This document shows positions 8,642 to 12,923 of a stretch of 12,923 nt of DNA, piece after piece. The notes below the pieces were generated by a model, which was given only the letters and a program-made list of their open reading frames with translations, did not search any database and was not told the DNA's origin. Both the position numbers and the translations under genes were made by a program. Numbering within the stretch: position 1 is the first letter of the stretch; every line of letters starts with the position of its first letter. This DNA comes from Spirochaetales bacterium (GTDB taxonomy: Bacteria > Spirochaetota > Spirochaetia > Sphaerochaetales > Sphaerochaetaceae), in contig JALFRH010000186.1 in assembly GCA_022785155.1 (NCBI GenBank), positions 1 to 12,923 on the forward strand. The letters run 5' to 3'.

Positions 8642-8755
8642 GGCGCCTGTCGGCGCCCTCTCCGGGCCTTGTTGGTAGTATCTCATGCTGACCACAGTTT
8701 TCAATAGATGTACCGCTTGAGCGGTATAGACCCCTTGGTGTGAGACGAGCGGGTC
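8642..8755 (+). promoter_or_regulatory. Three hairpins in the rpoC-rpsL spacer
   Basis: Directly after the rpoC stop, GGCGCC (8642-8647) and GGCGCC (8652-8657) form a 6-bp stem with loop TGTC. A second perfect 6-bp stem, TACCGC/GCGGTA (8711-8716 / 8721-8726), has loop TTGA. GACCC (8729-8733) can pair with GGGTC (8751-8755), just ahead of the rpsL ribosome binding site. None is followed by a T-run, so termination is unlikely. RNA processing, transcript stabilisation or ribosomal-protein feedback on the rpsL-rpsG mRNA are possible. No convincing promoter is visible here, so rpsL-rpsG may be co-transcribed with rpoBC. Confidence 0.45.
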
Positions 8756-8779
8756 AAATAAGAAAGGAGCGTCAATAAG

Positions 8780-9154
8780 ATGCCTACAATTAATCAGCTA
8801 ATTAGAAAGGGTAGGACTTCAACTACATCCAAGACAAAGTCCCCTGCTCTCGAGGGCTGTCCTCAGAAGAGAGGTGTGTGTACAAGAGTCATGACTGTCA
8901 CACCTAAGAAGCCTAACTCAGCTCTCAGAAAGGTAGCCAGAGTACGTCTTTCCAATGGAATCGAAGTAACTGCCTACATCCCTGGTATCGGCCATAACCT
9001 CCAGGAACACTCTGTTGTTCTTATCAGAGGCGGAAGAGTCAAGGACCTTCCTGGTGTAAGATATCACATTGTTCGTGGATCCAAGGATACACTTGGTGTT
9101 GCAGACAGAAAGAGAAGTCGTTCCAAGTACGGCGCAAAGAAACCAAAGGCTTGA
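8780..9154 (+). CDS. rpsL: 30S ribosomal protein S12
   Basis: S12 sits at the decoding centre of the small subunit and affects accuracy and streptomycin response. The 124-residue product starts MPTINQLIRKGR and contains the signatures TPKKPNSALRKVARVRL (residues 41-57) and GGRVKDLPGVRYH (84-96). Lys43 and Lys88, the classic streptomycin-resistance positions, are both the sensitive-type lysine, and Asp89, the residue methylthiolated in many bacteria, is present. GGAG at 8766-8769 lies ten bases before the ATG. It directly follows rpoC with no L7Ae-like gene between them, unlike the common Firmicutes order. It is followed by rpsG after 15 bases, so the pair is an operon. Confidence 0.98.
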   Translation: MPTINQLIRKGRTSTTSKTKSPALEGCPQKRGVCTRVMTVTPKKPNSALRKVARVRLSNGIEVTAYIPGIGHNLQEHSVVLIRGGRVKDLPGVRYHIVRGSKDTLGVADRKRSRSKYGAKKPKA

Positions 9155-9169
9155 TAGGGGGAAAGAAGT

Positions 9170-9637
9170 ATGTCAAGAGAAAAGACTCCTGTCAGGAAGG
9201 TTACACCTGACGCAGTTTACAATAGCACAGCAGTTGAGAAATTCATCTGCCGCATGATGATCGACGGAAAGAAGTCCATCTCCTCAAAGATTGTCTATGA
9301 AGCACTCAAGAAGATTGCTGAAAAGACAGGTGAGAAGGAAATCGATGTTTTCAACAAGGCTCTCGAGAATGTAAAGCCAGCTGTTGAAGTCAAGTCCAGA
9401 AGAGTAGGTGGAGCCACATATCAGGTTCCTACTGAAATCAGAGAATCAAGACGTGAAGCTCTTGCTATGAGATGGCTCATCGCAGCTGCAAGAAGCAGAA
9501 ACGGCAAGACAATGGCAGACAAGCTTGCAGATGAACTCGTAGATGCATATAACTCAACAGGCGCAGCTTTCAAGAAGAAGGAAGATGTGCACCGCATGGC
9601 AGAAGCAAACAAGGCATTCAGCCACATCCGCTTCTAA
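9170..9637 (+). CDS. rpsG: 30S ribosomal protein S7
   Basis: S7 is a primary 16S rRNA-binding protein that starts assembly of the 30S head domain. The 155-residue product has the core signature ALENVKPAVEVKSRRVGGAT, then RREALAMRWLIAAAR, and ends MAEANKAFSHIRF. The SRRVGG block, RREALAMRW and the SHIRF-type end resemble Treponema S7 more than Firmicutes S7 (typically KARRVGGANYQVP and RRQTLGLRWL). An AGGGGG purine run (9156-9161), not an ideal Shine-Dalgarno, precedes the ATG at 9170, and short spacing after rpsL suggests coupling. The operon ends here: no fusA or tuf follows, and a terminator begins 19 bases downstream. That matches my recollection of Treponema pallidum, where fusA and tuf lie elsewhere. 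Confidence 0.98.
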   Translation: MSREKTPVRKVTPDAVYNSTAVEKFICRMMIDGKKSISSKIVYEALKKIAEKTGEKEIDVFNKALENVKPAVEVKSRRVGGATYQVPTEIRESRREALAMRWLIAAARSRNGKTMADKLADELVDAYNSTGAAFKKKEDVHRMAEANKAFSHIRF

Positions 9638-9656
9638 TTGCAGCTATCGGGATAGT

Positions 9657-9690
9657 AAGGGACCGTATGAAACGGTCCCTTTATTCATTA
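9657..9690 (+). terminator. Intrinsic terminator of the rpsL-rpsG operon
   Basis: AAGGGACCGT (9657-9666) and ACGGTCCCTT (9672-9681) form a perfect 10-bp stem around the loop ATGAA, followed by a T/A-rich tail. It sits 19 bases after rpsG and separates it from the convergent gene. Confidence 0.9.
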
Positions 9691-9700
9691 TATAGGCAAT

Positions 9701-9722
9701 AAAAAACCGTCGTTTCCGACGG
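9701..9722 (-). terminator. Intrinsic terminator of the TSCPD-domain gene
   Basis: Read on the minus strand, CCGTCG (9722-9717) pairs with CGACGG (9712-9707) around the loop GAAA and is followed by six T's (9706-9701). It lies 21 bases after the stop codon of the minus-strand gene, so the two convergent operons each have their own terminator. Confidence 0.88.
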
Positions 9723-9743
9723 CTGATAAAGAATAGACCTATG

Positions 9744-9992
9744 TCAGATATTGGCTTCGATGGCTTTTGCAAGCTGATCGGCACAGCTGGTTTTCTTGAA
9801 ACCACAGGTGTTTCCCTTAAGAATTGAAGAAATCTCCTTTGCATCCTGACCTTCACAAAGCTTACCGATGGCTTTAAGGTTACCGTTGCATCCACCATTG
9901 AACTGAAGGTTGTGGATCTTTCCTTCCTCATCCAACTGGAAGAAAATCTTGCTGGCACATACTCCGCTTGTATTGAACATTACATCTTTCAT
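9744..9992 (-). CDS. TSCPD domain-containing protein (TIGR03905-like), small cysteine-rich
   Basis: An 82-residue protein whose whole length matches the small stand-alone TSCPD family as I recognise it: GVCASKI near residues 10-16, FNGGCNGNLKAIGKL (31-45), the segment GNTCGFKKTSCADQLAKAI (60-78), with SCADQ in place of the commoner SCPDQ. Cys residues at about 12, 35, 63 and 69 are the conserved-type cysteines. The related domain occurs at the C-terminus of some B12-dependent ribonucleotide reductases, but the stand-alone protein has no established role that I know of, so no function is assigned. Metal or cofactor binding by the cysteines is plausible. No signal peptide or membrane segment is seen, so it is probably cytosolic. 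The start is supported by AAGGAG eight bases upstream on the minus strand. It is monocistronic, with its own promoter candidate and terminator, and converges on rpsG. Confidence 0.9.
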   Translation of the reverse strand: MKDVMFNTSGVCASKIFFQLDEEGKIHNLQFNGGCNGNLKAIGKLCEGQDAKEISSILKGNTCGFKKTSCADQLAKAIEANI

Positions 9993-10275
9993 TATTCTTG
10001 CTCCTTGGAATATAGCACGTTGTCTATATCATTATCTCAAAATACTCATAACTTCATTTATGGTCAACGCGATTTCTCCGAAAAGGGTGACATTAATTGG
10101 CCTTATGGATTTAAAACCTTACATGTAAAAGAAATGTCTTTTCATATATCAGGAACTGTCTTGACAAATCCCTTTTTGAACAATGACAGAGCTGAAAAAT
10201 ATGCTTCCAGGAAATAAAATATGGACAATGAAATATCCAGTTTCATAACTTTTTTTAGAGAAAGGAATTCGGGTG
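9993..10275. other. Divergent A/T-rich spacer between the TSCPD gene and the tuf transcription unit
   Basis: Apart from the minus-strand ribosome binding site and promoter candidate, I see no gene in this stretch. The longest plus-strand frame overlaps the TSCPD gene in antisense, has no ribosome binding site and shows no recognisable protein. A TTGACA at 10161-10166 has no acceptable -10 partner. The upstream regions of two divergently transcribed units meet here. Confidence 0.6.
10039..10067 (-). promoter_or_regulatory. Candidate promoter for the TSCPD-domain gene
   Basis: On the minus strand, TTGACC (10067-10062, five of six matches to the -35 consensus) is separated by 17 bp from TATTTT (10044-10039, four of six to the -10). 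A start near 10032 would give a short leader of about 40 nt before the AAGGAG at 10006-10001. No other promoter on this strand looked better. Confidence 0.5.
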
Positions 10276-10304
10276 TTGACATTATTTCCTTTTTCTTTTA
10301 GATT
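10276..10304 (+). promoter_or_regulatory. Candidate tuf promoter
   Basis: A perfect -35 TTGACA (10276-10281) is followed after 17 bp by TAGATT (10299-10304, four of six matches to the -10). The spacer is T-rich. Transcription would begin near 10311, giving tuf a leader of about 243 nt, long for a single housekeeping gene and holding several structures. The A/T-rich sequence just upstream, including T-runs near 10248-10256, is compatible with a strong promoter. Confidence 0.55.
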
Positions 10305-10310
10305 GTTCAA

Positions 10311-10403
10311 AGTGCCGCCACGTGTAGGGCAAAACTTTGCACGGGTGAAGAAGAGCCAAACCGATTGCTTAGGCGATAAGGCGGTTCCGGATAGAGTTTT
10401 TTT
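10311..10403 (+). ncRNA. Structured leader RNA ahead of tuf, unclassified
   Basis: This GC-richer block stands out between A/T-rich flanks. A local hairpin is built from AACCG (10359-10363) with CGGTT (10382-10386) and ATTGC (10364-10368) with GCGAT (10373-10377), loop TTAG. CGTG (10321-10324) can pair with CACG (10340-10343). GCCGCC at the 5' end (10314-10319) can pair with GGCGGT (10380-10385), which would exclude the outer stem of the first hairpin. Seven T's follow at 10397-10403. A closing stem competing with a local hairpin before a T-run resembles an attenuator or riboswitch layout, but I cannot match it to a known class. It could also simply be 5' UTR. Confidence 0.35.
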
Positions 10404-10488
10404 ATAAATAAACGTATGTCGTCAGTCATACTGCCGACCTCTGGAACTTAACTTAATGACTTGGCAATCAGTTGTCTCAGGCAAACTG

Positions 10489-10506
10489 TAAAGGCTTGGG
10501 CCTTTA
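10489..10506 (+). promoter_or_regulatory. Perfect 7-bp hairpin in the tuf leader
   Basis: TAAAGGC (10489-10495) pairs with GCCTTTA (10500-10506) around the tetraloop TTGG. Five T's occur at 10518-10522, 11 bases after the stem, too far for a standard terminator. It may work together with the hairpin at 10526-10543. Confidence 0.5.
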
Positions 10507-10525
10507 TAAAATATATCTTTTTGAT

Positions 10526-10548
10526 TTGTGGCCAGTGCCACAAGGAGG
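10526..10548 (+). promoter_or_regulatory. Perfect 7-bp hairpin abutting the tuf Shine-Dalgarno
   Basis: TTGTGGC (10526-10532) pairs with GCCACAA (10537-10543) around CAGT. The Shine-Dalgarno AAGGAGG occupies 10542-10548, so its first two bases are in the stem and the rest is exposed directly after it. The ATG is five bases further on. This fixes the tuf start at 10554 and suggests the hairpin tunes ribosome access; the mechanism is inferred. Confidence 0.6.
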
Positions 10549-10553
10549 AACTG

Positions 10554-11744
10554 ATGGCTAAGGAAAAATTCGAGAGAACTAAGCCACACGTAAACGTAGG
10601 AACCATTGGTCACGTTGACCATGGTAAGACCACACTCACAGCAGCTATCACAATGCATTGTGCAAAGTTGTTCGGAGACAAGGCCCTTGCTTATGATGCA
10701 ATCGACAACGCACCAGAAGAGAAGGAACGTGGTATCACAATCAACACAAGACACGTTGAGTATCAGTCTAAAAACAGACACTATGCTCACGTCGACTGCC
10801 CGGGTCACGCTGACTACATCAAGAACATGATCACAGGTGCTGCTCAGATGGATGGTGCTATCATCGTTGTTGCTGCAACAGATGGTGCTATGGCTCAGAC
10901 AAAGGAGCACATCCTTCTCGCTAGACAGGTTGGTGTACCTGCAATCATCGTATTCATCAACAAGTGTGATCAGGTTGACGATCCAGACCTCATCGACCTC
11001 GTTGAAGAAGAAATGAGAGACCTTCTCACAGAGTATGGCTTCGACGGTGCTGGATGCCCAGTCATCAGAGGATCTGCATACGAAGCAATGACAAAGCCAG
11101 ATGATCCAGAAGCTACAAAGTGCATCGATGAGCTTCTCGACGCTATGGATTCCTACATCCCACTCCCAGAGAGAGCTGTTGATAAGCCATTCATCATGCC
11201 TATCGAAGACATCTTCTCCATCTCCGGTCGTGGAACAGTTGTAACAGGAAGAGTCGAAGCTGGTGTCATCCATGTCAACGACCCAGTTCAGATTGTTGGT
11301 ATCAAGGAAACAAGAAACACAGTTGTTACAGGTGTTGAAATGTTCAACAAGCTCCTCGACGAAGGACAGGCTGGTGATAACATCGGTGCTCTCCTCAGAG
11401 GTGTTGACAAGAAGGAAGTTGTTCGTGGACAGGTTCTTTGTAAGCCAAATGCAATCACACCACACGACAAGTTCAGAGGAACAGTATACGTACTCAGCAA
11501 GGATGAAGGTGGAAGACACTCACCATTCTTCGATGGTTACAGACCTCAGTTCTACTTCAGAACAACTGATATCACAGGTACAGTACATCTCCCAGAAGGT
11601 AAGGAAATGATCATGCCTGGCGACCACACAGAGATCATCGTTGATCTTATCCACAAGGTTGCTATGGACAAGGGTCTCCGCTTCGCTATCAGAGAAGGCG
11701 GAAGAACAGTTGGATCCGGCGTTGTAACTGAGATCATCGAGTAG
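10554..11744 (+). CDS. tuf: Elongation factor Tu
   Basis: EF-Tu is the GTPase that delivers aminoacyl-tRNA to the ribosomal A site. The 396-residue product, close to the usual 393-400, has GHVDHGKTT (residues 19-27), the switch I block RGITINTRH, DCPGH (81-85, with catalytic His85), NKCD (136-139) and the GSA motif. Beta-barrel domains 2 and 3 follow (SGRGTVVTGRVEAG; GGRHSPFFDGYRPQFYFRTTDITG; AMDKGLRFAIREGGRTVGSG). HSPFFDGYRPQFYFRTTDITG-like wording and MDKGLRFAIREGGRT resemble Treponema EF-Tu as I recall it. The upstream in-frame ATG at 10461 is rejected because the 31 added residues match nothing and AAGGAGG points to 10554. The gene stands alone, with its own leader and terminator, outside the str and S10 operons. 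No truncation or unusual active-site residue is seen. Confidence 0.98.
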   Translation: MAKEKFERTKPHVNVGTIGHVDHGKTTLTAAITMHCAKLFGDKALAYDAIDNAPEEKERGITINTRHVEYQSKNRHYAHVDCPGHADYIKNMITGAAQMDGAIIVVAATDGAMAQTKEHILLARQVGVPAIIVFINKCDQVDDPDLIDLVEEEMRDLLTEYGFDGAGCPVIRGSAYEAMTKPDDPEATKCIDELLDAMDSYIPLPERAVDKPFIMPIEDIFSISGRGTVVTGRVEAGVIHVNDPVQIVGIKETRNTVVTGVEMFNKLLDEGQAGDNIGALLRGVDKKEVVRGQVLCKPNAITPHDKFRGTVYVLSKDEGGRHSPFFDGYRPQFYFRTTDITGTVHLPEGKEMIMPGDHTEIIVDLIHKVAMDKGLRFAIREGGRTVGSGVVTEIIE

Positions 11745-11769
11745 GGAGACCTATCCAGATAACGAAACT

Positions 11770-11799
11770 AAAAAGAGAGCCAATACGGTTCTCTTTTTT
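11770..11799 (+). terminator. Intrinsic terminator of tuf
   Basis: AAAAAGAGAGCC (11770-11781) pairs with GGTTCTCTTTTT (11787-11798), a 12-bp stem with one G-U, loop AATAC, running into a T-tract that ends at 11799. It lies 25 bases after the stop codon. The A-rich left arm could also work as a terminator for transcription from the other strand. Confidence 0.92.
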
Positions 11800-11917
11800 A
11801 TTGCTTGTGAGAAGAAATCGTGTTAAGCTGAGCCCGTAGATCAAGATGTGACAAAAACTGCGTTAAAACGAAGAATAGCGTGTGCAGACAGGAAAATAAT
11901 ACGAAGGAGATCGTACC

Positions 11918-12128
11918 ATGGAATCGCAAAAAAGCATTACAGATTCGATCGCTGGATGGCAATGATAGACAAGACGTTTCTTTTACAGAATGGATAAAGA
12001 TGATCTATGCAAAATGCTAAAGTAAAATAGGCGCTTACGAAAAACAAAAAACGGCTGAAAAGGGCATAGCTGCAGGGGTAGAAAAGGGTGAGCAAAAAAA
12101 GAGAAAAAAAGATAGAAAAAAGCGTTGA
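11918..12128 (+). pseudogene. Broken remnant of a small Lys/Glu-rich coding sequence
   Basis: A good ribosome binding site, AAGGAG (11904-11909), lies eight bases before the ATG at 11918, but this frame stops after 15 codons (stop at 11963-11965). The neighbouring frame is open from 11832 and reads protein-like past that point (SLDGNDRQDVSFTEWIKMIY), hits TAA at 12018, and continues as IGAYEKQKTAEKGIAAGVEKG to TGA at 12126. The pattern fits a gene decayed by one frameshift and one nonsense change. The KGIxxGxxKGE ending resembles the C-terminal tails of PD-(D/E)XK nuclease (Rpn) family putative transposases, common in Treponema and gut Clostridia. That is a weak resemblance, and the stretch may be non-coding A-rich spacer. 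Confidence 0.3.
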
Positions 12129-12153
12129 CAAGAGGGCGTATCTTTGGTAAGAT
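12125..12153 (+). promoter_or_regulatory. Candidate upstream rRNA promoter (weaker)
   Basis: A perfect TTGACA (12125-12130) with TAAGAT (12148-12153, four of six) at 17-bp spacing. Tandem promoters are common before rRNA operons, and this one lies 138 bp above the stronger promoter. The -10 is weak, and GATAAT (12151-12156) would need a 20-bp spacer, so this call is tentative. Confidence 0.35.
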
Positions 12154-12251
12154 AATCAAGCTGTCAGGGAGACATGCACGAACAAAAACAACATCATATA
12201 CGAGGCATTGGCTCGCATGGAAATGGACAGAAAAAACGCCTCAAAATGTTG

Positions 12252-12291
12252 AAAAAAAGTTCTTGACAAACACCTTGATACGCGATATAAT
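12252..12291 (+). promoter_or_regulatory. Strong rRNA promoter with A-tract
   Basis: TTGACA (12263-12268) and TATAAT (12286-12291) are both perfect consensus hexamers with the optimal 17-bp spacer. An A7 tract (12252-12258) directly upstream could act as an UP element for the alpha subunit. Predicted start near 12298, about 250 bases before the 16S gene. This is what is expected of a highly expressed rRNA operon. Confidence 0.9.
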
Positions 12292-12297
12292 ATAAAA

Positions 12298-12544
12298 GCT
12301 CGCTAAGAGCGGGTAAGCTTCAAAAGAAGCGCTGAACATTGAAAACTTCATAGTGTAGAAATTTGAGTCAAAATAAATTTTGATTTAAAGGATACTAACA
12401 GCACAACCTGAAAAGGAAATGCAAGATAGTTTCCGACAATTTCTAGAGAATAATTCGGATAAAGAATTAGCAAATAACGCTAATGCGTTTTAAGAGTTAG
12501 AAATTCAAACGATTTAAACTTCTTTCGGGGAGATTAAATACCAT
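12298..12544 (+). promoter_or_regulatory. rRNA operon leader with boxA-like element and processing hairpins
   Basis: The leader has GCTTC/GAAGC (12317-12321 / 12326-12330, loop AAAA), then TGAACATTGAAAACT (12333-12347), which resembles the boxA antitermination region of Firmicutes rRNA leaders (TTTGAAAACT type). Further hairpins are TAATTC/GAATTA (12451-12456 / 12464-12469), AACGC/GCGTT (12476-12480 / 12485-12489), and a longer stem closed by ATTTAA/TTAAAT (12512-12517 / 12534-12539) around TTCG just before the gene. The last may be part of the 16S 5' processing site. The Firmicutes-like boxA wording agrees with the 16S signal, not with the protein genes. Confidence 0.65.

Positions 12545-12923
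<379 letters not shown>

Noticed and set aside
8642..8657. GGCGCC hairpin after rpoC as an intrinsic terminator
   Set aside because: No T-run follows the stem, so it does not fit an intrinsic terminator; kept only as an RNA structure.
10161..10189. TTGACA in the spacer as a plus-strand promoter
   Set aside because: No acceptable -10 hexamer at 15-19 bp; the TTGACA at 10276 is better supported.
9912..10217. 101-residue plus-strand open frame over the TSCPD gene start and spacer
   Set aside because: Mostly antisense to the TSCPD gene and its promoter, with no ribosome binding site and no recognisable protein.
10319..10390. c-di-GMP-I (GEMM) riboswitch, suggested by AGGGCAAAAC and AGCCAAACC
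   Set aside because: The conserved GACGCAAAGC segment, the P1b arm and the tetraloop-receptor layout are missing.
10461..10553. Upstream in-frame start for tuf adding 31 residues
   Set aside because: The extra residues match no EF-Tu, no Shine-Dalgarno precedes that ATG, and AAGGAGG sits five bases before the ATG at 10554.
10422..11519. 365-residue open frame on the minus strand over tuf
   Set aside because: Exact antisense of EF-Tu, rich in Ser/Cys/Val, no family resemblance and no ribosome binding site seen.
11937..12131. 64-residue minus-strand open frame before the rRNA promoter
   Set aside because: Phe/Leu-rich translation of an A-rich plus strand, with no ribosome binding site or recognisable domain.

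Overview
This is a housekeeping window from a bacterial chromosome: the end of the rpl-rpo operon, a short str-type operon, one small convergent gene, a free-standing tuf gene, and the promoter, leader and first ~380 bases of a 16S rRNA gene. The proteins look spirochaete-like (Treponema / Sphaerochaeta type). RpoC is 1470 aa and has a long insertion behind the trigger helix. RpoB ends in a Treponema-like tail, S7 and EF-Tu have spirochaete-type signatures, rpoC is followed directly by rpsL-rpsG with no L7Ae-type gene, and neither fusA nor tuf follows rpsG. Arg codons are mostly AGA and Thr codons often ACA. The 16S fragment instead reads as Firmicutes/Clostridia: it has CCTAACACATGCAAGTCG and GCAGCAGTGGGGAATA where spirochaetes have CTTAAGCATGCAAGTCG and an AGCTAAGAAT-type sequence. 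The window therefore carries two conflicting taxonomic signals, either from a chimeric join in the A-rich spacer 11800-12545 or from something biologically unusual.

Layout. 2-319: 3' part of rplL. 320-465: spacer with attenuator-like hairpins, a promoter candidate and a structured rpoB leader. 466-4218 rpoB and 4229-8641 rpoC are 10 nt apart, with the rpoC ribosome binding site overlapping the rpoB stop. 8642-8779: structured spacer. 8780-9154 rpsL and 9170-9637 rpsG end in a strong intrinsic terminator (9657-9681). On the minus strand, a TSCPD-domain gene (9744-9992) converges on this terminator and has its own terminator (9701-9722) and promoter. 9993-10553: divergent spacer with the tuf promoter candidate, a structured leader RNA and two perfect 7-bp hairpins, the second directly against the tuf Shine-Dalgarno. 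10554-11744: tuf, then an intrinsic terminator. 11800-12260: A-rich stretch with the remains of a broken coding sequence. 12263-12291: a perfect-consensus rRNA promoter, then a ~245-nt leader and the 16S start.

Together the genes supply the transcription and translation core: the two catalytic RNA polymerase subunits, the ribosomal stalk protein L7/L12, decoding-centre protein S12, 30S head protein S7, EF-Tu, and 16S rRNA. I found no phage, transposase with intact ORF, CRISPR, toxin-antitoxin or other accessory system. The points that merit attention are the rRNA/protein taxonomic conflict, a remodelled fork loop 2 in RpoB, a degenerated conserved motif in RpoC, and the layered RNA structures before tuf.
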